A stretch of 64,000 nt of DNA from JANNYA01 sp031422315 (lineage in GTDB: Bacteria; Pseudomonadota; Gammaproteobacteria; Xanthomonadales; SZUA-5), in the NCBI GenBank assembly GCA_031422315.1, contig JANOQN010000056.1, forward strand, positions 103,741 through 167,740, written 5' to 3'. Of the stretch, positions 37,220 to 46,484 are shown one piece after another. How positions within the stretch are numbered: position 1 is the first letter of the stretch; each line of letters begins with the position of its first letter. The position numbers and the translations under genes were made by a program. The notes below the pieces were generated by a model, which was not told the DNA's origin, ran no database searches, and worked only from the letters and a program-made list of their open reading frames with translations.

Positions 37220-38359
37220 ATGAACATGACACGTCGAAATTTGCTGCAAGGCAGCGTCGCATTGGCCGCCGCCGCTAGCGCCCCGACTACAGCCATGAAC
37301 TTGATCGAAAAAACCGATAAGCCGCTGCATATTTTGATTTTGGGTGGTACCGGATTCACCGGCCCGCATCAAGTGCGCTATGCCTTAGCGCGTGGCCACA
37401 AAATCACGCTGTTCAATCGCGGCCGACGCGAAATCGACTGGCCCGGTGAAGTTGAAGAACTCACCGGTGATCGTGAAACCGGCAATCTAACGTCACTCAA
37501 AGGCCGCAAGTTTGACGTCTGCATCGACAATCCAACCAGCGTGCCGCACTGGGTGCGCGATGCTGGCAAAGTGCTAAAAGGTTATGTCGGTCAGTACATT
37601 TTTATCTCGACGATTTCCGTGTACGCCGACAACAGTAAGGCGGGCATGACTGAGTCGGCCGCGCTACTGCCGTACACCGGAAAAAACGTGGTGAAAGAAA
37701 CCCGTGCCACGCTCATGGCCGATATGGCGCTGTACGGGCCCCTCAAAGCCGCATGCGAAGCTGAGGCGCGCGAGCAGTTTGGTGCAAACTCCACCATTAT
37801 TCGCCCGGGTTTGATCGTTGGCCCGGGTGATGAAACTGATCGCTTCACTTATTGGCCGGTGCGCTTGGCGCAGGGCGGCGCAGTGCTGGCACCACCTGTT
37901 GGGGATCGCGTGCAGTTTATTGACGCGCGCGATCTTGCCGAGTGGACGATCCGCATGGCCGAGCAGCGCGCGCTGGGCGAATTTAATGCCACCGGCCCTG
38001 GTTATCCACTCAGCATTGAAGCCATGTTGTACGGTATTCGCGCAGTAACGACGGCTGGCGCAAAGCTACATTTTGCTGATCACGCATTTTTGGAAAAGCA
38101 GGAAGTTGCGCCTTGGGGTGAATTGACTGCTTGGGTGCCTTCTGTCGGTGAAACGGCGGGCATGTTAGCCATCAGCAATGCACGCGCTATGGACAAAGGA
38201 CTTACGTTCCGGCCACTCGCCACTACCGCCGCCGACGCGCTGGCGTGGTTCAATTCTCAACCGGCCGAGCGGCAAATCTTGCGCGCTGGCTTGAAAGCGG
38301 ATCGTGAAGCGGCTTTGTTGAAGGTGTTGTTGGCTGATGCGAACTCTGCTGAGGGGTGA
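37220..38359 (+). CDS. Tat-exported NAD-dependent epimerase/dehydratase-like protein
   Basis: The N-terminus (MTRRNLLQGSVALAAAAS) is a twin-arginine signal, so the protein should be exported folded, consistent with carrying a nucleotide cofactor. The body is an atypical short-chain dehydrogenase: ILGGTGFTGPH nucleotide site, then FISTISVYADNS where catalytic Ser sits, and YGPLKAACEAEA with a YxxxK. The family includes isoflavone-reductase-like and epimerase proteins. The substrate is unknown. It stands alone, 110 bases after the PIN gene. Confidence 0.8.
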   Translation: MNMTRRNLLQGSVALAAAASAPTTAMNLIEKTDKPLHILILGGTGFTGPHQVRYALARGHKITLFNRGRREIDWPGEVEELTGDRETGNLTSLKGRKFDVCIDNPTSVPHWVRDAGKVLKGYVGQYIFISTISVYADNSKAGMTESAALLPYTGKNVVKETRATLMADMALYGPLKAACEAEAREQFGANSTIIRPGLIVGPGDETDRFTYWPVRLAQGGAVLAPPVGDRVQFIDARDLAEWTIRMAEQRALGEFNATGPGYPLSIEAMLYGIRAVTTAGAKLHFADHAFLEKQEVAPWGELTAWVPSVGETAGMLAISNARAMDKGLTFRPLATTAADALAWFNSQPAERQILRAGLKADREAALLKVLLADANSAEG

Positions 38360-38529
38360 GTAGGTTTGCGCCGTTAAACTTGCATAGGCTTTGAATTCAA
38401 AAAGAAGCGAGCCAGTCGAGTCTGCTGCGACGAGTAGTCTCGAAATTGGGGCCTAACAATTTAGGTCAACGCCAGAATCCAGATTGATGCAAGGTAGTCG
38501 GACATCGCAAACCAAACCAAGGCAGGTAA

Positions 38530-41500
38530 ATGCACAACGATCAGGCAGGGGCTTCAATTGGAGAGGCGCAAAAAGGTATACCGCTCAGCGATAACGAGCG
38601 CGCACTTTGGCTCGATTGCCTTAAACGCCCCAACTTTCCTGGGCATTTGCTGCCGCTTTATTTTCACTTTGAACCCGAGCCAAGCGTTGCAGACTTGCAG
38701 CGCGCCATTACATCAGTAGTCGCGCAATTTCCAAGACTTGGCATGTGTGTCAGTGATGCTTCAATTGAACCTAACTTCACGGAACGTGAGGTTCCTAAGG
38801 TGCAATTGTTAAGCTGGCCCAATCTGCCAGACTCGAACGAGTTGATGCAGCTCGCGTTTGCACCGCTGCCACTGGATGGTCCGCTGATGCAATGGCAGCG
38901 CTTGCAGATCGGCAGCGACACGCAGTTGCAGATTAGGCACTTGGTGCGCTGCCATCACCTGTTGGGTGATCAGCACAGCCTGCCGCGAATTTGGCAGGCA
39001 CTGGCGATTGCGTTGGGTTCGCCGCATGAAATCAGCGAAGTGATTCAGGCTAAGACAGCTTCGCGGAAAACCAATCAAGCTCGGCAAATTCAGGCCACTG
39101 TATCGCTTGCAAACTGTCAGTCACAGCCAACAAAAGCGACTGCAGCACAGCCGAACATGCCTGCACTGCTGGCGGACTATTCTGACGCGCCAGCGCCTAG
39201 CGGGCTGGCGACTAGCGCGTTTAAGTCGTTGAGCCGCGAGCAAACGCAGAAAATCAAAGCCGCCGCCGCCAATGCACAGCTCAGCACTTTCGAATTGCTG
39301 CTGAGCACCTATGCGAACACACTGGATGCGCTTTATGGCAAACACTCCCGCGCGCTGTGGGTGCCGGCTATTGCACCGGCCAGTTCGGTGGAAACGTCAA
39401 ATCAATATGATGTGTGCAGCGCTGCCATCATGCTAACGCCTGACTCGCGGGAAGGCGCGCTTGCGCGAGCGCACGCTTTGGCGGCTCAAGTTCGAACCTG
39501 CCGCGAAAACAGCGCACAAGCCTGCCCCGTGCAGTCCAAGCACGGCATTGTCTATTCGCGCGCTCCGATAGGGCTACCGGTGGAATTTTCCGGGCTTTCG
39601 AGCAATCTTGAGGGCCACACGATTGCACTCAGGAGCGGCAGCGAATCACTGCGAATGGTGTTGCACGCGTTGCCTGCTGTACCCGCTGCATTTGCCAGCT
39701 GCGCGCAGATTTTTCAATGGAACGACCGTTTGCATCTGAGCATGCAGCTCGATCAAGCGTTTTTTTCACAAGCTACTGCCGCACGCTTGCTGGCTAATTG
39801 GCGCTGCCAGATTTTGCAGCTGATTGAGCCTGAAAATGAGCTAGCACAGCAACCCACTGAAGTTGAACATTCGGAAAAACAGTCGGAAAAACTAAAGCTT
39901 GCAACAGGCCAAACACTCGCTGACATGCTGCTGCACGCGGCCTTGCGCCACGGCGATGAAATTGCACTGGATGATGGCTGCACGCAGACCAGCTATTTTG
40001 AGCTCGAGCAAATGATCGCTAGCGCTAGCTTGCCGCTTTGCGACAAGCTAGACCTCAGCCCAAGTACCCAGCAAGCAATACACTGCTACCGCAGCTTGCG
40101 TTTAGGCCAAGCGATAGACTTTCGTGCTGTTGAATCAAGCCTTCCTGTCACGGCGAATTATGCGGCAATTTATGCCAGCTCTGGCAGCACCGCAGAGCCT
40201 GCAAACATTGAGCTATCGCCTGGCAATATCGCCGCATACGCGCAATCAATGGCGGCGGAACTGGCGCTAAAACCCGGGGATCGGGTGCTGCGATTCGCCC
40301 ATTGTGGATTTGATGCAGCACTGGAAGAAATGCTGAGCTGCTGGCTCTCTGGCGCTACGCTGGTGTGCCCAATTGAGCCTGCTTCTGGCGCGGTTATTGA
40401 GGTTCGATTTGCGCCTTTCGAGGCGTTTTCTGCACTGCTAGAACGCTTGCGGATCAGCGCGCTAAACGTGGCCACGGCTTGGTGGCACGCCGCAGTGCAA
40501 GACGGCCTGCAGCTGCCTGCCTGTGTGCGGCAAATCGTGATTGGTGGTGAGGCAGCTAATGTAATGCTCTGGCAGCAATTTTGTGAGCGTTATCCGAAGA
40601 TAGATTTGGTGAACACGTATGGACTTACGGAAGCTTGCGTATCGCAATTTCTCTATCGCGGGCCTGCTGATGTGCGCGATCAAAACGTGCCGATCGGTGT
40701 GCCGCTCGCGCACGTCGAGGCTTTGCTTTTCCATCCAGATCGCGCTGAACTTTGCGGCGAACTCGAACCAGGTGAGCTTTGCCTGAGCGGCGCAAGTCTG
40801 GGTAAATCCAGTCGCAGCGCACGCTATTTTGATTTTGCTGGCAAGCGCTATTTACGCACCGGTGATTCAGTGCTGCGCCGTGCAGATGGCGTATTTCACT
40901 ATTTAGGGCGGCTCAATCGCAGCGTCAAGCATTTGGGCCAGCGGCTTGATTTGGACGGTTTGAGTGCAAAAGCCCAAGTGGCACAAACTCAACTTGAATC
41001 GGGAGAACTCAAACGCGAAACGCAGGTTTTCGCGCTGTGGGTATCGCCTTCACCCGGTGCATCAAACAAGCTGGCACTGGCGCACGTTGCGTCGCCCACG
41101 CAAGCTTTGCGCAGTTTGGCCGCGCTGCATCAGGCTCAGCTGGTTTCACTGAAAACCGTACCGCGCACCTCAGGTGGCAAGCCTGACTACCGCGTCATGC
41201 AGGCACTGTGGTTGGCGAACAGTGCACTGGATGTTGCTGAGCCAGAAGAGAATGGGGCGCATCAAAAACCACTTCACGCTAATGCAGTGGACGCACTGAT
41301 TCGCACATTCACCCGCGCCGCATTTACCAATCAAAGCACGCTGTCAGAACTGCTCAGCTCGCTCGACTGGCTGCGTTTGCGAAGCGCTGTTGCGAGCCAG
41401 TTTGGCATTTCACTCAAGCAATCCGATCATGTGCTTAGGGTGTTTGAGCTCAAGCAGCGCTTAAACGCTCACGCTGAGCGAAGCGAGCTAGTATCGACGT

Positions 41501-44355
41501 TAGTCGACGCAAATTTGAGCACGCTACACGGCGGATTTTTGCGCGCCGCAGCGAACTTCCCAGAGCACCCAGCGCTAGTCGCGGGCACTTTGACAATGAA
41601 CTACGCCGAGCTGCATCAGCGCGTGCAAACACTGGTGCAGCTGCTTCAACGCGCTGGCGTAACCACCGGTACGCGGGTAGCGTTTAGCGCCACGCGCTCG
41701 CACTTTGACGTGCTAGCCATGCTGGCGATAAACGCTGCTGGCGGTGCATTCGTACCATTGCCAGATTCGCTGAGTGCCCCTGAAGTGCGTGATCGGGTAG
41801 CCCAAGTCGGCGCGCAATTTTGGCTACATGAGGGCCGCTTGCAGCCGCTGGTGGAAGCGTTGTATCCGTTAGTTGCCTTATATGATTTAAGTGATTTGGC
41901 GGGCCTTGCTTATGTGCTGCTGACCTCCGGCTCCAGCGGCGTGCCAAAAGCCGTCGCAGTAACCCACCTAGCCGCCTGCAACACCCTAAATGGCGTCGAT
42001 AAAAAGCTGATACTGGCCCCGAGTGATGTTGTGCTGGCGCTTTCGCCGACTCAGTTTGACTTAAGCATATTTGACGTATTCGCCACGCTGGCTGCCGGTG
42101 CCACGCTGGTTTGGCCAAGCGAATTGCAGCGCAGCAATCCGGCCGACTGGTCCGCGCTGGTGCAGCGGTATGGCGTTACGATTTGGAACAGCGTGCCTTC
42201 AAGCATGCGGCTGTTATTGGCGGATAGCGGCGCTGCACACAAGGAATTAGCGAGCCTGCGCTGGCTGCTTTTGAGCGGTGATTTCGTAACGCGCGATCTG
42301 ATTCAACGCGCGCGCGCTGCACTTCCCAACGCACAGATTGGCGTTTTGGGCGGCGCAACTGAAGCGGGTATTTGGTCTTGCTATTTTGATGCGCGCGAAA
42401 TCGGCGACCTGTACTACGCGCCTTATGGCGCCGCGCTGCCTGGTCAGCGATTGAAGGTTGACGCAAGCTTAGGTGAGGTTGGTGAGATCGTGATTAGCGG
42501 GGCCAGCGTGGCGCTCGGCTATATGCAAGCAGGCGTGCTTGCGCAGCGATTTGTAGACTCAAGCGACCAAAGCTCAAGCTATCGCACCGGCGATTTAGGG
42601 CGCCAACGCAGCAATGGCGACATTGAAATTCTAGGTCGGCAAGATCAGCAAGTAAAATGGCGCGGCTTGCGTGTCAGTGTTGCTGAGTTAGAAGTGCAGC
42701 TCTTGGAGGAGCCTGAAATTTCACAAGCGGCGGTGCTCTCGCTTGACTCAACATTGGTCGCTGCACTGGTTTTGCGCGCTCCGCTGAGCGCGTCTGAGCG
42801 CGCTGAATTCATCAAGCGCTTGACCGATCAATGGGTTAACGTGAACACGCCAAGACTTGATCGCTATCAGGTATTCGATACGCTGCCGCTCAGCTCAAAC
42901 GGCAAATTGGATCGTCTGGCACTTCGCGCTTTGCTGTTGAATGGGATATTGAATGGGGCAACCACACAGTCTGAAACAGCAAATGCATCGTTGCCGCCAG
43001 ATCGCAAAACGCATCATGCTGCGCTGGCGCTTTGGCAACAGTTTTTGCCCGCCAGTCGAATGCCCGAGCAAGGCGATTGGTTTAGCCAAGGCGGGCATTC
43101 GCTGCAGGCGCTCAAACTAGTCGAAGCAGCGATGCAAAAGGGCGCTGCGGCGGCAACGCTTGGCGGCTTTTTGCGTCAGCCAAACCTGGCAAAAGTGTCG
43201 AGCTGGTTTTCCCAAGAAGTGCCCGATGCAGCCATGCAAAACGCGCGACTCAGTAGCGTTGTCAATCCGTCTATTGCGCAGCTGCGCAATGCAATTCTAG
43301 TCATCGGTGCGACTGGCATGCTGGCGCAGCAGCTCATTCGCAAGCTGAGCGCTACCACCACGCGCCCACTGGTTTTGTGCGTGCGCGCAAGCAGCGATCT
43401 TGCCGCGCTGACGCGCATGCAAGCGGCGCTGCCCGAGCTCGATTACACCCGTATACACGTGTTGGCTTTTGATCTAGCTGCGCCGCAGTTAGGCTGGTCA
43501 AATCCACTGTTTGAAGCTATCGGCGCGGCCTGCACAGATATTTGGCATTTAGCGGCGGAGGTCAATTTCCTGCTCAGTGCCGCTGAGCTGGCAGCGAGCA
43601 ACACTGACTCGGCGCACAGTATTTTCAGGCTCGCACAAATTAATGGTGCGCTGCTGCATTTTGCTTCCAGTCTTGGTGTGTTTCCTTATCAATTACCACA
43701 TGATGTTGATGAGCATAGTGCCAGGCCAGAAGGGCTGTTTGCCTCCGGCTATGCCAGCAGCAAGTGGTATGCCGAGCAGTTATTGCAACGCCTTTGCCGT
43801 GCGTCCGACGTTTCGAAACCGGTGCGGCTTAGAATCTATAGGCTCGGCCTGTGCGTCGCGCAAACAAACCGCGCGCATGACATCCTGGGCATGAGCCGAT
43901 ATGCCCTCAAACTGTGCAAAAGCTGGCCTGACTCCAGCGCTAATGTGAACGCGCTGGCAGCGGATGATGCGGCATCAGCGCTGTGCTTACTCTCTGAGCA
44001 TGAACCAGCCAAAGCGCCAGGAAACACACTTCCTATCGTCTGGCATGTGCAAAATACCCAGACTGAAAGCATCCGCGCGCTGCATGCGCAGCTGCAACCT
44101 CATCTGCCCAAACGCGCACTAACGGTCTGGGCTAGCGAACTTGCAAACGCCAATACTGCGCACTTGCCCGTGCAGGAAGTCAAACAGGCTGAACTCGCAC
44201 GCGACATGCTGTTGATGCTTTTGCCCGAATCAAATGATATCGATGCGGATCTACAAGGCTTTGTTCTAGCAACGCATACCCAAAGTGTATTGGCGAAGCT
44301 AGCGTGGCAGCCGCAAACGGTCGCGCAAGTGCTTCGGCGTGCGCTGCTTGATTAG
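38530..44355 (+). CDS. Nonribosomal peptide synthetase, C-A-T-A-T-reductase
   Basis: A single 1,941-residue synthetase. The condensation domain (about 15-450) has HHLLGDQ, with the second His at residue 143. The first adenylation domain (about 455-885) keeps NTYGLTEA, YLRTGDS and GGKPDY but has a degenerate phosphate loop (SSGSTAEPAN). The first carrier domain (about 905-985) shows LLSSLDWLRL with Ser944 instead of GGDS. The second adenylation domain (about 995-1490) is canonical: LLTSGSSGVPKA, FDLSIFDVF, SYRTGDLG, NGKLDR. The second carrier has GGHSL with Ser1524. A terminal reductase follows (about 1580-1941; VIGATGMLAQQL, YASSK), which would release an aldehyde or alcohol. No second condensation domain lies between the modules. 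A phosphopantetheinyl transferase-like gene overlaps its end. GCAGG lies just upstream of the start. Product unknown. Confidence 0.88.
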   Translation: MHNDQAGASIGEAQKGIPLSDNERALWLDCLKRPNFPGHLLPLYFHFEPEPSVADLQRAITSVVAQFPRLGMCVSDASIEPNFTEREVPKVQLLSWPNLPDSNELMQLAFAPLPLDGPLMQWQRLQIGSDTQLQIRHLVRCHHLLGDQHSLPRIWQALAIALGSPHEISEVIQAKTASRKTNQARQIQATVSLANCQSQPTKATAAQPNMPALLADYSDAPAPSGLATSAFKSLSREQTQKIKAAAANAQLSTFELLLSTYANTLDALYGKHSRALWVPAIAPASSVETSNQYDVCSAAIMLTPDSREGALARAHALAAQVRTCRENSAQACPVQSKHGIVYSRAPIGLPVEFSGLSSNLEGHTIALRSGSESLRMVLHALPAVPAAFASCAQIFQWNDRLHLSMQLDQAFFSQATAARLLANWRCQILQLIEPENELAQQPTEVEHSEKQSEKLKLATGQTLADMLLHAALRHGDEIALDDGCTQTSYFELEQMIASASLPLCDKLDLSPSTQQAIHCYRSLRLGQAIDFRAVESSLPVTANYAAIYASSGSTAEPANIELSPGNIAAYAQSMAAELALKPGDRVLRFAHCGFDAALEEMLSCWLSGATLVCPIEPASGAVIEVRFAPFEAFSALLERLRISALNVATAWWHAAVQDGLQLPACVRQIVIGGEAANVMLWQQFCERYPKIDLVNTYGLTEACVSQFLYRGPADVRDQNVPIGVPLAHVEALLFHPDRAELCGELEPGELCLSGASLGKSSRSARYFDFAGKRYLRTGDSVLRRADGVFHYLGRLNRSVKHLGQRLDLDGLSAKAQVAQTQLESGELKRETQVFALWVSPSPGASNKLALAHVASPTQALRSLAALHQAQLVSLKTVPRTSGGKPDYRVMQALWLANSALDVAEPEENGAHQKPLHANAVDALIRTFTRAAFTNQSTLSELLSSLDWLRLRSAVASQFGISLKQSDHVLRVFELKQRLNAHAERSELVSTLVDANLSTLHGGFLRAAANFPEHPALVAGTLTMNYAELHQRVQTLVQLLQRAGVTTGTRVAFSATRSHFDVLAMLAINAAGGAFVPLPDSLSAPEVRDRVAQVGAQFWLHEGRLQPLVEALYPLVALYDLSDLAGLAYVLLTSGSSGVPKAVAVTHLAACNTLNGVDKKLILAPSDVVLALSPTQFDLSIFDVFATLAAGATLVWPSELQRSNPADWSALVQRYGVTIWNSVPSSMRLLLADSGAAHKELASLRWLLLSGDFVTRDLIQRARAALPNAQIGVLGGATEAGIWSCYFDAREIGDLYYAPYGAALPGQRLKVDASLGEVGEIVISGASVALGYMQAGVLAQRFVDSSDQSSSYRTGDLGRQRSNGDIEILGRQDQQVKWRGLRVSVAELEVQLLEEPEISQAAVLSLDSTLVAALVLRAPLSASERAEFIKRLTDQWVNVNTPRLDRYQVFDTLPLSSNGKLDRLALRALLLNGILNGATTQSETANASLPPDRKTHHAALALWQQFLPASRMPEQGDWFSQGGHSLQALKLVEAAMQKGAAAATLGGFLRQPNLAKVSSWFSQEVPDAAMQNARLSSVVNPSIAQLRNAILVIGATGMLAQQLIRKLSATTTRPLVLCVRASSDLAALTRMQAALPELDYTRIHVLAFDLAAPQLGWSNPLFEAIGAACTDIWHLAAEVNFLLSAAELAASNTDSAHSIFRLAQINGALLHFASSLGVFPYQLPHDVDEHSARPEGLFASGYASSKWYAEQLLQRLCRASDVSKPVRLRIYRLGLCVAQTNRAHDILGMSRYALKLCKSWPDSSANVNALAADDAASALCLLSEHEPAKAPGNTLPIVWHVQNTQTESIRALHAQLQPHLPKRALTVWASELANANTAHLPVQEVKQAELARDMLLMLLPESNDIDADLQGFVLATHTQSVLAKLAWQPQTVAQVLRRALLD

Positions 44356-44929
44356 CCTCGTGCGCCTGCGCGGCACTCATTCAATCCGCTTGCGCATTGC
44401 TCGCATAGCCTGCTTGCCTACGCGGGCAGGCTATGCCAAGTTAACGCTGGTGCAGCGACGCAAACTTACAAGCTTGATTACCGCAAAAGCAAAGCTGCAT
44501 TACTTGGCGTGCAAATGGCTGCAATGCAAACTTATTAGGCTGTCCCCGCGTTTGCATTCGAGTATGAGCCACACCCAAAATCACGTTGTCATCGCACTTG
44601 CGCGCACAGCCATTGGCGTCGACGCAGAGCGCAGCACGGAGTCAGTCAGCACCAACTTGGTCGCACTGATGGCAGCTAATTCACATGAGGCTGATTGGGC
44701 GAGTAGGTCCGTCACTCGACCGATACAGCTCTGGCTAGCGAAAGAGGCGCGCTTCAAAACCGCGGCAAACTATTGCGCCAGCTTTGATCCCCTCGCGATA
44801 TCAGTACGCGATGAATTCGGCTGGATCAATGGCATACGGTTTGAATGTGTGCTGGGCTTGCAGATTGCCATTGCTTTTGGCCCAAATTCTTCCTTCAAAC
44901 TAACGCGCAAACCTAAAGGGCTGCCCTAG
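44339..44929 (+). CDS. Divergent 4'-phosphopantetheinyl transferase (Sfp type)
   Basis: The family motifs appear in order: MSHTQNHVVIAL (motif 1, SHT), IGVDAER (motif 2, the metal-binding GVDxE) and WLAKEARFKTA (motif 3, WxxKEAxxK). Such enzymes attach the phosphopantetheine arm to carrier proteins, and the NRPS upstream has two to be loaded. The listed frame opens with a GTG inside the NRPS end; a GTG at 44450 (about 160 residues) is a good alternative because a hairpin at 44404-44435 lies between. Either way it is shorter than typical Sfp, mostly in the N-terminal half, so it may be compact or partly degraded. It converges with an AraC gene. Confidence 0.65.
   Translation: MRCLISLVRLRGTHSIRLRIARIACLPTRAGYAKLTLVQRRKLTSLITAKAKLHYLACKWLQCKLIRLSPRLHSSMSHTQNHVVIALARTAIGVDAERSTESVSTNLVALMAANSHEADWASRSVTRPIQLWLAKEARFKTAANYCASFDPLAISVRDEFGWINGIRFECVLGLQIAIAFGPNSSFKLTRKPKGLP
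44404..44435. repeat. Hairpin at the NRPS end
   Basis: A perfect 10-base inverted repeat (CATAGCCTGC/GCAGGCTATG) with a 12-base loop lies 50 bases after the NRPS stop. There is no T-run, so it is a weak terminator or a mobile palindrome. Its presence favours a phosphopantetheinyl transferase start downstream of it. Confidence 0.55.
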
Positions 44930-44930
44930 G
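44911..44930. repeat. Copy of the CCTAGGGC palindrome family
   Basis: The 20 bases match the palindrome at 50604-50623 at 17 positions and, like the copy at 50732-50750, are followed by AAAA. The element overlaps the converging ends of the phosphopantetheinyl transferase-like and AraC genes. Confidence 0.55.
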
Positions 44931-45797
44931 AAAACTGAGCGTATCCGCACGCTGCGATAGCCATTCACGCGGAGAAACACCCAGCTTCGCGGTAAATACG
45001 CGTGTAAGGGCGGATTGCGAGCTGTATCCCAACTCACCGGCCAGCATTTTTAAGGGCACACCGTCGCGCAGCCGCCCTTGTGCAATCGTCAATCGCCAAT
45101 TGGCAACATATTCCGCCGGCGCTTGGCCGACCAGCTGTTTGAACTTCACCGCAAACGCGGTTCGGGACATTCCGCTGACCTCAGCCAAGCGCTCCAAGCT
45201 CCAAGGCTCGCCTGGAGATTCATGCATCGCGGTGAGCGCCTTGGCCAGCTGGGGCGACGAAAGCCCCATTAACAAACCGCTATTGATCTTGGCCTCTGAA
45301 GGATGATCCAAAAGCCAGCGCAACAGCTGAATGAGCACCACCTCAAATAGGCGATCTGCCAACACGCGGTGTCCGCATCTGACGTGCTCCGTTTCAGCAA
45401 ACAGCAGATCCAACGATGCTTGTAGTCCATCGACCTCGTCCAATCGCAACAAGACCAACGGTGGCAGCGCCTGCACCACAGGATGCGACTGACCGCCCTC
45501 AAACGTGATTTCCGCACAGGTAAAATCCGATCCATCACGCGGCGGATTATGGAAATGGTGTGTGAGCGGGCGCGGATAAAAAATTAGGACAGGCGCATTG
45601 AGCTTGATGCGTGTTGCTAGGCCTTTCCCACTTGGATGGCGAATCTCCACTGAGCCATGCTTCAGCACGTGCAGATAGGCTTTGTTAGCTTCCTCTGTAA
45701 AAACATACTTACCACACATCGGGCCGGAGAACGACATCCGAGTGTGGATTCGAAAGCGTTCCAACAGCGTTGACAGTCGATCTAAGGAGTTTTTCAT
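44913..45797 (-). CDS. AraC-family transcriptional regulator with cupin sensor
   Basis: The N-terminal half (about 1-170) is a cupin-type sensor with HVLKHGSVEIRHPSG and HHFHNPP, as in the AraC regulators that accompany carboxymuconolactone-decarboxylase-like genes. The C-terminal half has two helix-turn-helix motifs: WSLERLAEVSGMSRTAFAVKF and LKMLAGELGYSSQSALTRVF. It is divergent from the AhpD-like operon with a 144-base gap holding a palindrome, so it probably controls that operon. The ligand is unknown. Confidence 0.88.
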   Translation of the reverse strand: MKNSLDRLSTLLERFRIHTRMSFSGPMCGKYVFTEEANKAYLHVLKHGSVEIRHPSGKGLATRIKLNAPVLIFYPRPLTHHFHNPPRDGSDFTCAEITFEGGQSHPVVQALPPLVLLRLDEVDGLQASLDLLFAETEHVRCGHRVLADRLFEVVLIQLLRWLLDHPSEAKINSGLLMGLSSPQLAKALTAMHESPGEPWSLERLAEVSGMSRTAFAVKFKQLVGQAPAEYVANWRLTIAQGRLRDGVPLKMLAGELGYSSQSALTRVFTAKLGVSPREWLSQRADTLSFPRAAL

Positions 45798-45805
45798 AAT
45801 TCAGT

Positions 45806-45819
45806 ACATATAGATATGT
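45806..45819. promoter_or_regulatory. Palindrome in the AraC / AhpD-like divergent region
   Basis: ACATAT-AG-ATATGT is a perfect inverted repeat nine bases upstream of the AraC start and 120 bases before the AhpD-like gene. It could be an operator or overlap a -10 element of the regulator gene. Confidence 0.35.
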
Positions 45820-45941
45820 TTTAAGAACGATACGGCACCAAACATACGCTTTTGTCAATCAAAATACCATTCGTGTCATCGCTACTTAGCAACACGAATC
45901 AGTATTTCGCTGCCTTCATTTCAATCAAAAGAGGTTTTACA

Positions 45942-46481
45942 ATGTCCTACGTCAATATCAATACCGCAACGGCTGCCCCGGCCAGTCAAGAGTTGCTCAA
46001 ACAAATCCACTCGGCATTTGGCGCCACACCCAATATGTTTAAAGCGGTCGCTAACTCACCGGCTGCATTGACAAGCATGTGGGGCTCCTTTGGCGCTTTG
46101 GGCGCGGGCACGCTGGGCGCGAAGCTGGGCGAGCAAATCGCGGTCGCTGTCGCTAATCGCAATCGCTGCGAATATTGCTTAGCCGCGCACACGGTGCTGG
46201 GTAAGAACGCAGGCGTGAGCGACGGCGACATGGCAAGCGCGCAGATTGGCAAATCAACCGATCAAAAAACACAGGCTGCGCTGACGTTTTCGCTCAAAAT
46301 CGTCGAGCAGCGTGCGGCCATTTCGCAAGCCGATGTTGAAGCGGTTCGCGCAGCAGGTTTCAACGATGCAGAAATCGTAGAAATCATGGCGCATGTCGCA
46401 CTCAATCTATTTACCAATTACGTCAACGTCGCCTTCAATGTACCGGTCGATTTCCCGAAAGTCGCATTGAAAGCGGTGTAA
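45942..46481 (+). CDS. AhpD-like carboxymuconolactone decarboxylase family protein
   Basis: The 179-residue protein has the peroxidase-type signature RCEYCLAAHTVLG, with the redox Cys pair and His of AhpD-like enzymes, which reduce peroxides through a thiol relay. The ATG at 45942 has AAGAGG 10 bases upstream; the 30-codon extension to 45852 has no such support. It leads an operon with a thioredoxin-like protein (3-base gap) and a DUF2024 protein. The electron donor is not evident, but the neighbouring CPGC protein is a natural candidate. Confidence 0.88.
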   Translation: MSYVNINTATAAPASQELLKQIHSAFGATPNMFKAVANSPAALTSMWGSFGALGAGTLGAKLGEQIAVAVANRNRCEYCLAAHTVLGKNAGVSDGDMASAQIGKSTDQKTQAALTFSLKIVEQRAAISQADVEAVRAAGFNDAEIVEIMAHVALNLFTNYVNVAFNVPVDFPKVALKAV

Positions 46482-46484
46482 GCG

